Counted from the stretch's first letter, positions 25,862-34,861 are shown. The stretch is DNA of 64,000 nt from Lentzea flava (GCF_014648475.1 NZ_BMRE01000041.1:1-64000), one strand, 5' to 3'. Notes: a model not told the origin generated them from the sequence alone. Program-made: numbers and translations.

Positions 25862-26809
25862 TCAGCCGGTGAACTTCGCCAGCGCCTTGGTGAACTCGTA
25901 GGTCTGCTGGTTGATGCCGCTGCACGAGGAGCTCATCGCGCCGCAGTTGCCGCGGTCGCGGTTCACGGCCCAGAACGACACGCGGGACAGGTGCTTGGAG
26001 TTCGCCCACGTCACGATGTCGCGGAAGTTCTGCGGGGTGACGGTCTCGCCGGTGTCGGTCTTGCCGTTCATCGACGACAGGCCGCTGCGCCGGTACGCCG
26101 CGTCGTCGGTGAGCCCGAACGTGGACTTCACGTGGTTCTTCAGGCCGTCGACCGCGCTCTTGGTGTAGGCGAACATGTCGCCGCCGCTGCCCCAGTCGAA
26201 CGGCATGACCGCCCACGTGTCGATCGGCGCGCCGAGCTCCTTGGCGCGGGTGATCAGGCGCTTGCCCCAGGAGTTCGGGCCGGTGCGGTCGGTCGGCATG
26301 GTGATGACCGTCTTCACACCGGGGTTGTTCTGCTTGATGATCTTCAGCGCGCCGAGCACGCGGTCCTGCGTCGTGTTGTTCTCGAACTCGGCGGCCTCGA
26401 TGTCGATGTCGATCGCCTTGAGCTGGTAGGCGTTGATCACCTTCTGGTAGGCGCCCGCGAGTGCGCTGGCCGACGTGCAGAACTGGCCGAGCTTGTTGCC
26501 GGACCAGCCGCCGATCGACGGCACCGCGTCGCCGCCTGCCGCGCGGATGTTGCTGATCAGGGTGGCGTCCGAGCCGGTCAGCGAGCGGTTGCCGTCCCAC
26601 TTCGGGTTGCAGGTGCCGTCGCTCAGGATGAACGCGAGGGTGAAGGCCTTGATGCCGGTCTGCTGCATCACCGTCTGCGGGTTCGGCGCGCCGCCCCACT
26701 GGTAGAGGTAGGGGGCCGCGAGCACCGGGTTCACGGCGGCCTGCGCGGCCGTGGGCAGAAGCATCGTCGCGCACGCGGCAGCGACAGCGCCGACGAGGAA
26801 CCGCTTCAT
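25862..26809 (-). CDS. secreted glycoside hydrolase family 18 chitinase
   Basis: 315-aa exported chitinase-like enzyme. The signal peptide spans about 1-24 (MKRFLVGAVAAACATMLLPT, cleavage near AQA-AV). The GH18 active-site strand reads AIDIDIE, giving Asp134, Asp136 and the proton donor Glu138; the first Asp of the full DxxDxDxE motif is Lys here. The SIGGWSG strand (about 98-104) is the other family marker. There is no carbohydrate-binding module. The upstream DNA holds a DasR-like site and repeated TGGTCTA elements, consistent with control by chitin breakdown products. It converges on the copy B signalling gene. Confidence 0.88.
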   Translation of the reverse strand: MKRFLVGAVAAACATMLLPTAAQAAVNPVLAAPYLYQWGGAPNPQTVMQQTGIKAFTLAFILSDGTCNPKWDGNRSLTGSDATLISNIRAAGGDAVPSIGGWSGNKLGQFCTSASALAGAYQKVINAYQLKAIDIDIEAAEFENNTTQDRVLGALKIIKQNNPGVKTVITMPTDRTGPNSWGKRLITRAKELGAPIDTWAVMPFDWGSGGDMFAYTKSAVDGLKNHVKSTFGLTDDAAYRRSGLSSMNGKTDTGETVTPQNFRDIVTWANSKHLSRVSFWAVNRDRGNCGAMSSSCSGINQQTYEFTKALAKFTG

Positions 26810-26877
26810 CAGTCCTCCAAGACTGCTCGGTCCAGGGCGGCGGAGCTGGCAGTGAGGGGGCTCACAACGTGTTCAAA

Positions 26878-26917
26878 AATGGACTAGACCACATCTCTCT
26901 GTCAAGAAGGTAGACCA
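26878..26917 (-). promoter_or_regulatory. chitinase promoter with DasR-like operator and TGGTCTA direct repeats
   Basis: Reading toward the chitinase: a TGGTCTA repeat, then a -35-like TTGACA (26905-26900), then TGGTCTAGTCCA (26891-26880). The second repeat is a near match to the DasR element core TGGTCTAGACCA with one change. It lies about 70 bases before the start codon. Confidence 0.6.
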
Positions 26918-26983
26918 AATCCGTCCGTGCTCCGTCCGGCGGGCGTGACTGATCTTGTCGGTGCAGCGTGGTGAAATCGGAAC

Positions 26984-29900
26984 GTGGCACTCGCACCCCA
27001 GCTGGTCCGCCGGAAGCCGGAGACGCGCCCGCGTCCCCGGTGGGATCCGGCTGTCCAGCGCGTCTTCTCGCACTCCGGCTTCCTGCGGGTGCTGGGTGGT
27101 CCGGGCACGGGGAAGACGACGCTGCTCGCCGAGCTGGCGGCGCACGTCGTGCTGGAGGAGGGGGCCTCACCGGAGAACGTGCTGGTGCTGACCGCGAACC
27201 GGCGCGCGTCCGTGGCGTTGCGCGCGCACATCACGCGGTTGCTCACCGGGCGGCTCTCGACGATCCGCGAGCCGCTGGTGCGGACGGTGCACTCGTACGC
27301 GTTCGCCGTGCTGCGCAACCAGGCGGTGCTGCTGGGCGAGCCGCCGCCGCGGTTGTTGTCGGGCCCCGACCAGGACGCGATGGTGCGCGAGCTGCTCGCC
27401 GGTGACGTGGAGCTGGGCGCGCTGAACTGGCCGGAGCGGTTGCGTCCCGCGCTGGAGCTGCCGGGGTTCGCGCACGAGCTGCGCGATCTGCTGCTGCGCG
27501 CGGCCGAGCGGGGCCTGGGGCCGGAGGACCTGATCGAGCTCGGCGAGGAGCACAGGCGGGACGAGTGGGTGGCGGCCGGTCTCTTCGGTCAGCAGTACGA
27601 GTCGGTGAACCTGCTGTCCGGCATGGACTCCGCGACGGCGTACGCCCCTGCCTACGACGCCGCCGAGCTGGTGTCGTCGGCGTACGCGGCGTTCGTGAAC
27701 GACGAGGACCTGCTGCTGGCGGAACGGCGCCGGGTGCGGTACCTGCTGGTCGACGACGCGCAGCACCTCGACCCGATGCAGTACTCGCTGATCAGCTCGC
27801 TGGGCTCGGGTGCCCAGCGGTTCGTCCTGGCGGGCGATCCGGACCAGGCGATCTTCACGTTCCGCGGTGCCGATCCGGAGATCCTGCGGGACGTGCCGGG
27901 CGAGACGGTGGTGTTGCCGAGGTCGTTCCGGATGATGCCGGAGATCCGGGACGCGGTGGCGCGGCTGGCTTCCCGCCTGCCGGGAGCGTCTCCCACGCGG
28001 TCGGTGCTGCCCGCCGACGGCGAGGGTTCCGTGCAGGTGCGGCTGCTCGCGTCGTCCGCGCAGGAGGCGACGTGGGTGGCGGACCAGCTGCGGCGTTCCC
28101 ACCTGGCCGACGAGGTGCCGTGGTCGCAGATGGCCGTGGTCGTGCGGTCGGCGACGCTGTCCTTGCCGGTGCTGCAACGGGCTCTGCTGGCGGCGGGGGT
28201 GCCGGTGGCCGTGCCGTCGGACGAGTTGCCGTTGGCGCAGCAGCCTTCGGTGCGCCCGCTGCTGGCGTTGATCCGTGCCGCGGCCGTGCCGGGTTCGCTG
28301 GACGAGGACACGGCCGCGATGCTGCTGTCGTCCGCGTACGGCGGGGCAGATCCGTTGGCGCTGCGGAGGTTGCGACGTGGCCTGCGGCGCCTGGAGATGG
28401 CCGCGGGCGGCGACCGTCCCAGCGGTGAGCTCCTGGTGGAGGTGCTGGAGACCGCCGACCGGCTGGCCGCGCTGGAGGACGTGGAGTCGTTGCCCGCGCG
28501 GCGGATCTCGCACCTGCTCGCGTTGGCGCGCAAGGCGATCGAGGCGGGCAAGTCGGTCGAGGTCGTCCTGTGGGAGCTCTGGACGGCGACGGGCCTGCAG
28601 GACCGCTGGGTCGCCCAGTCGGCCCGCCGGGGCATGCCGGGCATGCAGGCCGACCGCGACCTCGACGCGATCGTCGCCCTGTTCGAGGCGGCCGCGAAGT
28701 ACGTCGACCGGCTGCCGGGTTCTGGCGTGGCGGGGTTCGCGGACTACCTGGAATCGCAGCGGATCGTCGGCGACACGCTGGCCGCCTCGGCGCCCACCGG
28801 TGAGGCGGTGTCCATCCTGACGGCGCACTCCGCCGCGGGGCGCGAGTGGGAGGTCGTCGCCGTCCCGGGCGTTCAGGAGGGCAGCTGGCCCGACCTGCGC
28901 CTGCGCGGCACGGTGCTCGGCGTCGAACGCATGGTGGACGTTCTGGCCGGCCTCGAACCGTCGGTGTCGGCCGTGGCGCCGATCCTGGCGGAGGAACGCC
29001 GCCTGCTGCTGGTGGCCGCGTCCCGTGCCCGGTCGAAACTGCTGATCAGCGCTGTCCGGGGAGAGGACGAACAGCCGTCGCGCTTCCTCGACGAGATCGA
29101 GTCGTCCGCCGAGGAGGAACGCAAACTGCACCGCCCGCAGCGCGGTCTGGTGCTGGGCGAGCTGGTGGGCGAGCTCCGCCGCGTGGTGTGTTCGGACTCG
29201 GAGGACCCGGCGCGCCGTTCCCGCGCGGCCGTCCAACTGGCGCGCCTGGCCGAGGCTGGCGTGCCCGGCGCGCACCCGGAGTCCTGGTACGGCCTGGTCG
29301 ACGTGTCGACCGAAGCTCCACTGTGGACGGAAGAGCAGAAGGTCAGCGTGACACCGTCGACCATCGAGGTGATCACGAAGTGCCCGCTGCGCTGGGTCGT
29401 CGAACGGCACGGAGGCCAGGATCCGGCCGAACTGGCGTCCGTGACGGGCACCCTGGTCCACGCGCTGGCCCAGGCCGCCGCGTCCGGCGCCGACGCGGCC
29501 CAGCTCCGCGTGAAGCTGGACGAGGCCTGGGCCGCCGTCGACGCGGGCGCCCCGTGGTTCTCCCGCCGCGAACGCCTGCGCGTGGAACGCATGCTCGACA
29601 CGTTCCTCGCCTGGCTGACCATGAGCCGCAGCCAGCTGACCCAGGTCGCGGTGGAAGAAGAGATGGTCGTGGAGGTGCCCAAACGCGACGGCGGGCCGTG
29701 GCTGCAGGTCCGCGGCCGGGTCGACCGCCTCGAACACGACGAGGACGGCCGCCCGGTCGTCATCGACATCAAGACGGGCAAGAGCCCGGTCTCCCGCGAG
29801 GCCTCGCAGGAGCACCCCCAGCTGGCCGTCTACCAGCTGGCCACGTCGCTGGGCGGCTTCACCCACATCGGCCTGGGCACCGAACCGGGTGGGGCGCGCC

Positions 29901-30121
29901 TGCTCTACGTCGCCAAGGAGGACAAGAAGACCGGTGCGGTGGAACGCACCCAGGCCCCGCTCGACGAGCAGGGCGTCCGCGCGTGGCTGGAGGTCGTCCA
30001 GGGAGCGGCGGAGTCGGTGCTGGGCCCGAACTACACAGCGCGGGAGAACGCGGACTGCGACCGCTGCCCTGCCCGCACGACGTGCCCGGTCCACCCGTCA
30101 GGGCGACAGGTGAGCGAGTAG
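26984..30121 (+). CDS. adnA: AdnA subunit of the AdnAB helicase-nuclease
   Basis: 1045-aa UvrD-like helicase fused to a RecB-type nuclease. Together with AdnB it resects DNA double-strand ends in actinobacteria, the role RecBCD or AddAB has elsewhere. Walker A is GGPGTGKTT (Lys44). The Walker B box reads LLVDDAQHLDP, with Asp where most motors have Glu. Motif III is AGDPDQAIFTFRGA. The C-terminal nuclease shows VIDIKTGKS. An iron-sulfur pattern pairs Cys in ITKCPLRW with CDRCPARTTC near the end. It starts at GTG 26984. AdnB follows after 127 bases. Confidence 0.93.
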   Translation: MALAPQLVRRKPETRPRPRWDPAVQRVFSHSGFLRVLGGPGTGKTTLLAELAAHVVLEEGASPENVLVLTANRRASVALRAHITRLLTGRLSTIREPLVRTVHSYAFAVLRNQAVLLGEPPPRLLSGPDQDAMVRELLAGDVELGALNWPERLRPALELPGFAHELRDLLLRAAERGLGPEDLIELGEEHRRDEWVAAGLFGQQYESVNLLSGMDSATAYAPAYDAAELVSSAYAAFVNDEDLLLAERRRVRYLLVDDAQHLDPMQYSLISSLGSGAQRFVLAGDPDQAIFTFRGADPEILRDVPGETVVLPRSFRMMPEIRDAVARLASRLPGASPTRSVLPADGEGSVQVRLLASSAQEATWVADQLRRSHLADEVPWSQMAVVVRSATLSLPVLQRALLAAGVPVAVPSDELPLAQQPSVRPLLALIRAAAVPGSLDEDTAAMLLSSAYGGADPLALRRLRRGLRRLEMAAGGDRPSGELLVEVLETADRLAALEDVESLPARRISHLLALARKAIEAGKSVEVVLWELWTATGLQDRWVAQSARRGMPGMQADRDLDAIVALFEAAAKYVDRLPGSGVAGFADYLESQRIVGDTLAASAPTGEAVSILTAHSAAGREWEVVAVPGVQEGSWPDLRLRGTVLGVERMVDVLAGLEPSVSAVAPILAEERRLLLVAASRARSKLLISAVRGEDEQPSRFLDEIESSAEEERKLHRPQRGLVLGELVGELRRVVCSDSEDPARRSRAAVQLARLAEAGVPGAHPESWYGLVDVSTEAPLWTEEQKVSVTPSTIEVITKCPLRWVVERHGGQDPAELASVTGTLVHALAQAAASGADAAQLRVKLDEAWAAVDAGAPWFSRRERLRVERMLDTFLAWLTMSRSQLTQVAVEEEMVVEVPKRDGGPWLQVRGRVDRLEHDEDGRPVVIDIKTGKSPVSREASQEHPQLAVYQLATSLGGFTHIGLGTEPGGARLLYVAKEDKKTGAVERTQAPLDEQGVRAWLEVVQGAAESVLGPNYTARENADCDRCPARTTCPVHPSGRQVSE

Positions 30122-30248
30122 GGCCTGGGTGGTGCGGACGCGCACAGCCCGGGTAGGAAGATGTGCTGGTGACGTTGTTCAGGACTGATGACCGGCCCGT
30201 CGCCCCGCGCGACGTGCGGTGCGACGTCACGTGTGGACTGGTCGTCCG

Positions 30249-33200
30249 ATGACGGTCAGTCCTTTCGAGATCGCCGAGGCGCTCGGGCTCAACAAACCGA
30301 CCCCCGAGCAGGCCGAGGTCATCGCGGCGCCGGCCCAGCCCGCCCTGGTCGTGGCCGGTGCGGGCGCGGGCAAGACCGAGACGATGGCCGCGCGCGTCGT
30401 CTGGCTGGTCGCGAACGGCATCGTGCTGCCCGACCGGGTCCTGGGTCTGACCTTCACCCGCAAGGCCGCGCGGCAACTCGCGGACCGCGTGCGTGCGCGG
30501 CTGCGCAGGCTGGCCGGATCTTCGCTGCTCGACGAGCTCGACCCGAGCGGCGAGCGCAAGATGGCCGTCCTGACCGGCGAGCCCGTGGTGCTGACGTACC
30601 ACGCGTACGCAGGGCGCCTGGTGTCCGAGCACGGTTTGCGGCTGCCGGTCGAGCCGGGAGTGCGGCTGCTCACCGAGACCGCGTCGTGGCAGCTCGCGCA
30701 CCGCGTGGTGTCGACGTGGGCCAAGGACCTCGACACCGACAAGGTGCCGGCGACGATCACCGGTTACCTGCTGGCGCTGGCCGGTGAGCTCGGCGAGCAC
30801 CTCGTCACGCCGGAAGCGCTGCAGAACCACGCGGACAAGCTCTGCGCGCTCATCGAGAACGCCCCGAGAGCCAAAGGCCAGCGGGACGCACTGCCGGAGA
30901 AGCTGAAGGAGGTCATCCGGGCGCAACGGCTGCGGGTAGCGCTTTTGCCGCTGCTGGAGGCGTACCAGCTGCGCAAGCGGAAGGAGGCGGCACTCGACTT
31001 CGCGGACCAGATGTCGCTGGCCGCGCAGCTCGCGCAGTTCAAGGAGGTCGCGGAGGGCGAGCGCGAGCGGTACGGCGCGGTGCTGCTGGACGAGTACCAG
31101 GACACCGGGCATGCGCAGCGCGTGCTGCTGCGGTCGTTGTTCGGTGAGGGCAAGCCGATGCCCGTCACGTCGGTGGGCGACCCGGCGCAGGCGATCTACG
31201 GCTGGCGCGGTGCGTCGGCGGCGAACCTGCCGCGGTTCGCGGACGACTTCCCGCCCACCAGGAAGTTCGGGCTGCTGACCAGTTTCCGCAACCCGCCGGA
31301 GGTCCTGGAGCTGGCGAACGCGGTGTCGTTGCCGCTGCGCGAGGCGGGGCTGGACGTCGAGGAGCTGCGAGCGCGCCCCGGTGCCGGGCCGGGCGACGTC
31401 CGGCTCGCGTTGCACGCGGACATCCGCCAGGAGCTGGACTGGATGGCGGACAACGTTGCGGCGCAATGGGAAGCGCACCTCGACACCGAAGGCGTGCCGC
31501 CGACGGCCGCTGTCCTGGTGCGGCGGCGGTCGGACATGGCGGCGATCGCGGCCGCGCTCAGGGAACGCGGGCTGCCGGTCGAGGTCGTGGGCCTCGGCGG
31601 TCTGCTCGACGAGCCCGAGGTGCGAGACCTGGTGTCGGCGCTGAGGGTGCTCGTGGACCCGTTGGCGGGAACGGCGGCCGCGCGCCTGCTGACCGGGTCG
31701 CGGTGGCGGCTGGCCGCGCGCGACCTGGCGGCGTTGTGGAGCCGTGCGCGCGAGCTGGCGGGAGTCCAAAGCAGACAGTCCGTTGTGGACGACCCGCTGC
31801 TCGTGCTGGCCGACGCCCTGCCCGGCGAGCACGCCGAGCAGGCGGGTCTGGCCGACGCGCTGGACGATCCCGGTGATCCGGACGCCTACTCGCCGGACGG
31901 CTACCGGCGCATCAGAAGGCTGGGCGGCGAGCTGGCCGCGTTGCGGCGCAGGCTGGACCAGCCGCTGCCCGAGCTGGTCGCGGACGTCGAACGCACGTTG
32001 CTGCTCGACATCGAGGCCATGTCGCGGCCGGGCATGGTGGGCCGGGCGCACCTCGACGCGTTCTCCGACGTGGTCACGGACTTCGCGGCGGCCAGTCCGT
32101 CGGCGACGCTGTCGTCGTTGCTCGACTACCTCTACGCGGCCGAGCACGCCGAGGACGGCTTGGAGCCCGGCGAGGTCGAGGTGTCCGAGGACCGCGTGCA
32201 GATCCTGACCGTGCACTCGGCCAAGGGCCTGGAGTGGCGGATCGTCGCGCTGCCGCACCTGGTCAAGGACGTCTTCCCCGGCCGCAAGAAGTCCTCCTGC
32301 TGGCTGAAGTCCGTCACCGAACTGCCGGCGGATCTTCGCGGTGACGCGCAGGACCTGCCCCAGCTGCGACTCTCGGCCGGCTTCAACCGCAAGGAGGTCG
32401 ACGAGGCGCTGACGATCCACGCCGAGGAATTCGAAGACCGCCGCCTGGTCGAGGAACGCAGGCTCTTCTACGTCGGCGTCACCCGCGCCGAGCACAGCCT
32501 GCTCATGTCGGGCCACTGGTGGGCGGAGGCAGGCGACAAGCCCAAGGGCCCGTCGGTGTTCCTGCAGGAGATGCACGAGGTCCTGCAGCGCGAAAACCCA
32601 CCGGGCGACATCAGCGTGTGGGCGGACGAGCCGGACCCCGACACCCCGAACCCCCTCGCCGAAGACGTGAAGACGTCGCAGTGGCCGGCCGATCCCCTGG
32701 GCAAGCGCCGCGACGCCGTGGTCGAGGGCGCCAAGATGGTCCTGGCCGCCCTCGACGACCTGCGCAACGCCCCGCCAGAACCGCTGCCGCTGATCTTCAC
32801 CGCGCCGGAAGAACCCGCTGTCGCGATCGAAGACGAGGACTACCCGCCCCCCGACGAGCCACCGGACGACGACTTCCCACCCGAGCCCGAACCGCTCCCG
32901 GACGACGTGGTGCCCGACGACCCGGAAATGCCGGAGGAGGACGACCCGGAGGGCTGGGCCAAGGACGTGGACGTGCTGCTGGCCGAACGCGCGGCATCGA
33001 TGACCCGCCGCGAACAGGTCGAACTGCCCGACCACCTCTCCGTGAGCCAACTGGTCGAACTGGCCAAGGACCCGGACCTCCTGGCCCGCCGCCTGCGCCG
33101 CCCACTGCCGTTCCCCCCGAACCCGCTGGCGCGCAGAGGCACGGCCTTCCACACGTGGCTGGAAAACCGCTTCGGCGCCACCCGCCTGCTCGACATCGAC

Positions 33201-33614
33201 GAACTGCCGGGCGCAGGCGACGCCGACGCCTCCCCGGACGCCGACCTGGAACGCCTGAAGGAGGCGTTCCTCGCCAGCGCCTGGGCGGACCGCACCCCGC
33301 ACGACGTCGAGGTCCCCTTCGAGGCGGAGTTCGACGGCATCTCGGTGCGCGGCCGGATGGACGCCGTCTACCAGGACCCGGACGGCTGGACCGTCGTGGA
33401 CTGGAAGACCGGCGCGGTCCCGGACGCCGACGCGCTGCCCGCGCTCTCGGTGCAGCTGGCGGCGTACCGGCTGGCCTGGGCGGCGCTGGTGGGGGAGCCG
33501 TTGGAACGGGTCCGGGCCGCGTTCCACTACGTGCGCCACGACCACACGTTGCGGCCGGCCGATCTGCTGGACGAGCAGGGCCTGAAGGACCTGATCAGGT
33601 CGGTGGGGCCGTGA
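30249..33614 (+). CDS. adnB: AdnB subunit of the AdnAB helicase-nuclease
   Basis: 1121-aa partner of AdnA. Motor motifs are complete: Walker A AGAGAGKTE (Lys42), Walker B AVLLDEYQDTGHAQ, SVGDPAQAIYGWRGA and TVHSAKGLEWRIV. The nuclease motif is VVDWKTGAVPD near the C-terminus. No cysteine cluster is seen, unlike AdnA. Between motor and nuclease lies a strikingly acidic, proline-rich linker (about residues 850-903, PPPDEPPDDDFPPEPEPLPDD). The start at 30249 gives a natural N-terminus; a longer frame from 30219 adds ten Arg-rich residues. The next gene in the mycobacterial order, the K+ channel, appears about 2.7 kb further on. Confidence 0.93.
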   Translation: MTVSPFEIAEALGLNKPTPEQAEVIAAPAQPALVVAGAGAGKTETMAARVVWLVANGIVLPDRVLGLTFTRKAARQLADRVRARLRRLAGSSLLDELDPSGERKMAVLTGEPVVLTYHAYAGRLVSEHGLRLPVEPGVRLLTETASWQLAHRVVSTWAKDLDTDKVPATITGYLLALAGELGEHLVTPEALQNHADKLCALIENAPRAKGQRDALPEKLKEVIRAQRLRVALLPLLEAYQLRKRKEAALDFADQMSLAAQLAQFKEVAEGERERYGAVLLDEYQDTGHAQRVLLRSLFGEGKPMPVTSVGDPAQAIYGWRGASAANLPRFADDFPPTRKFGLLTSFRNPPEVLELANAVSLPLREAGLDVEELRARPGAGPGDVRLALHADIRQELDWMADNVAAQWEAHLDTEGVPPTAAVLVRRRSDMAAIAAALRERGLPVEVVGLGGLLDEPEVRDLVSALRVLVDPLAGTAAARLLTGSRWRLAARDLAALWSRARELAGVQSRQSVVDDPLLVLADALPGEHAEQAGLADALDDPGDPDAYSPDGYRRIRRLGGELAALRRRLDQPLPELVADVERTLLLDIEAMSRPGMVGRAHLDAFSDVVTDFAAASPSATLSSLLDYLYAAEHAEDGLEPGEVEVSEDRVQILTVHSAKGLEWRIVALPHLVKDVFPGRKKSSCWLKSVTELPADLRGDAQDLPQLRLSAGFNRKEVDEALTIHAEEFEDRRLVEERRLFYVGVTRAEHSLLMSGHWWAEAGDKPKGPSVFLQEMHEVLQRENPPGDISVWADEPDPDTPNPLAEDVKTSQWPADPLGKRRDAVVEGAKMVLAALDDLRNAPPEPLPLIFTAPEEPAVAIEDEDYPPPDEPPDDDFPPEPEPLPDDVVPDDPEMPEEDDPEGWAKDVDVLLAERAASMTRREQVELPDHLSVSQLVELAKDPDLLARRLRRPLPFPPNPLARRGTAFHTWLENRFGATRLLDIDELPGAGDADASPDADLERLKEAFLASAWADRTPHDVEVPFEAEFDGISVRGRMDAVYQDPDGWTVVDWKTGAVPDADALPALSVQLAAYRLAWAALVGEPLERVRAAFHYVRHDHTLRPADLLDEQGLKDLIRSVGP

Positions 33615-33656
33615 TGGGGAGCGTGGCGGTCGGTCGGTTGTGGCCATGATCGCGAG

Positions 33657-33717
33657 TTGTCCACAGGTTGCGGGGCTTTGACCTGCGGTGATGCGTTACG
33701 GGATAACCTGTGGACAA
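33657..33717. promoter_or_regulatory. inverted pair of perfect DnaA boxes
   Basis: TTGTCCACAGGTT (33657-33669) and its exact reverse complement AACCTGTGGACAA (33705-33717) flank 35 bases in the gap after adnB. TTGTCCACA is the high-GC actinobacterial DnaA box. No dnaA or dnaN is nearby, so this is not oriC. The surrounding 33615-33814 holds no gene that can be supported. Confidence 0.75.
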
Positions 33718-33814
33718 GCCGGGAACCGGAAATGCGTTTCAATCGTTGCGTGACAAGGAAGCGCGCGGGGGGCAGCGGCGGCTCAAGTGCCGGGCGGCTG
33801 AGGTGTGCGGCGGC

Positions 33815-34351
33815 TCAGGTGCTGGCCGGTGCGTGCGAGGCCTTGAGCACCCGCTCGTACAGCACCTCAAGCAGCCACCGTCCGAAGAGCGACGGCCCGA
33901 ACTCGGGGGAGCGGTCCTCCGGCGGCACCATCATGTCGGCGGCGGAGTCGTCCGCGACCACGACGCCGATGCCGTAGTAGTCGAGCTCGATGTACGACCA
34001 GGCCTGCGACTCGTCGGAGCGGGGCAGCAGCACCGCGCACGGTGCCAGGGTGAGCAGGGTGCCGCACGACTGCAGGGCGCGGTCCGTGGTGGACTCGCTG
34101 ACCAGCACGCCGACGAGTTCGACGGCGGCTACGGGCAGGCGGTCGTGGGCCGCCGGCTCGAACCAGGAGCGGAACCAGGACGGGTCGGCGCGGGGTGGCC
34201 AGCCGTTCTGGGTGCGCCACTCGTGGACCTCGGGCAGCAAACGCACCACCGCGGACACCTGCTGGCCGAGCACGGCGACGTCGGGAACGACGACTCCGTC
34301 CCAGCCGAGCGCTGTTGCGGCGCGCTGAAGAAGCGTTTGCACAGGGCGCAT
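33815..34351 (-). CDS. hypothetical protein
   Basis: 178-aa soluble protein with no recognised domain. It is rich in hydrophobic strands and has an N-terminal amphipathic helix (MRPVQTLLQRAATALGW), a central segment with several Trp/Phe (WFRSWFEPAAHD) and an acidic C-terminal half (DESQAWSYIELDYYGIGVVVADD). No signal peptide or membrane span is seen. It lies downstream of the DoxX-like gene on the same strand, 67 bases away. Third-position GC is in line with its neighbours, and the frame is open throughout. No function is proposed. Confidence 0.6.
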   Translation of the reverse strand: MRPVQTLLQRAATALGWDGVVVPDVAVLGQQVSAVVRLLPEVHEWRTQNGWPPRADPSWFRSWFEPAAHDRLPVAAVELVGVLVSESTTDRALQSCGTLLTLAPCAVLLPRSDESQAWSYIELDYYGIGVVVADDSAADMMVPPEDRSPEFGPSLFGRWLLEVLYERVLKASHAPAST

Positions 34352-34418
34352 CCTAGGGTTCCTCGCGCGAAAAATGACAGCGTTTGCGGGGTTCTTGGTT
34401 AAGGATTACCCAGGGTGG

Positions 34419-34799
34419 TCATGGGGCCGCTTTGGCCACTTTCCAGGCCCAAGCGACGAGTGGGATCTGCAGTGGCAGGCGACCATACGCCAGTGCGCGC
34501 GCCTTTGGCGACTTGGAGCGGAAATCCAGAGCCATTTTCACGTTTGCCGGGAACACCGCCACGAAGAACGCCGCGGCGGCGAGACCGCCCAGGCGGCGGG
34601 TGCGGGGTGCTGCCACCGCCGTGGCCAGGGCCAGTTCGGCCGCGCCCGACGCGTAGGTCCACTGCCGCGGGGTGCCGGGCAGGGCGCGCGGGACGATCGC
34701 GTCGTAGTACTTCGGCCTGGTGAAGTGGGTGATTCCGGCCAGGCCGAGCAGTGCGGCGAGCGCCAGCGCCGATCGCGCTCGGGAACGGTTCGGTTCCAT
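34419..34799 (-). CDS. DoxX-like small membrane protein
   Basis: 126-aa integral membrane protein with about four hydrophobic stretches (ALALAALLGLAGITHF; ELALATAVAA; LGGLAAAAFFVAVFPANVKMA; a last one before the C-terminus). THFTRPKYYDAIVP and FPANVKMALD are typical of the DoxX-like family, whose members are often linked to thiol or redox stress; the function here is unknown. It is divergent from the M20 peptidase, and a 17-bp palindrome sits in the shared promoter region. Confidence 0.7.
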   Translation of the reverse strand: MEPNRSRARSALALAALLGLAGITHFTRPKYYDAIVPRALPGTPRQWTYASGAAELALATAVAAPRTRRLGGLAAAAFFVAVFPANVKMALDFRSKSPKARALAYGRLPLQIPLVAWAWKVAKAAP

Positions 34800-34815
34800 G
34801 CGGTCACCCTGTCAT

Positions 34816-34832
34816 GCCTACGCCGCGTAGGC
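34816..34832. promoter_or_regulatory. palindromic operator candidate between DoxX-like and M20 genes
   Basis: GCCTACGC-C-GCGTAGGC, perfect 8-bp arms about one base. It lies 16 bases upstream of the DoxX-like start and covers the expected -35 region of the M20 gene. Confidence 0.5.
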
Positions 34833-34847
34833 GAGGTGGGGCTGGCC

Positions 34848-34853
34848 TATTCT
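34848..34853 (+). promoter_or_regulatory. -10 element, leaderless start of the M20 dipeptidase
   Basis: TATTCT, 8 bases before GTG 34862. No ribosome binding site is present, which suggests a leaderless mRNA. Confidence 0.5.
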
Positions 34854-34861
34854 CCACGGGC

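Noticed and set aside
27167..30094. Long open frame antisense to adnA
   Set aside because: Same high-GC artefact; no recognisable domain and no start region.
29859..33647. Very long open frame antisense to adnB (over 1200 codons)
   Set aside because: Low-complexity Arg/His/Gln-rich translation without motifs; a usual mirror of high-GC coding DNA. adnB has clear helicase motifs in the other strand.
33615..33814. Chromosome origin (oriC) at the DnaA boxes
   Set aside because: Only two boxes, no AT-rich unwinding region, and no dnaA/dnaN neighbours.
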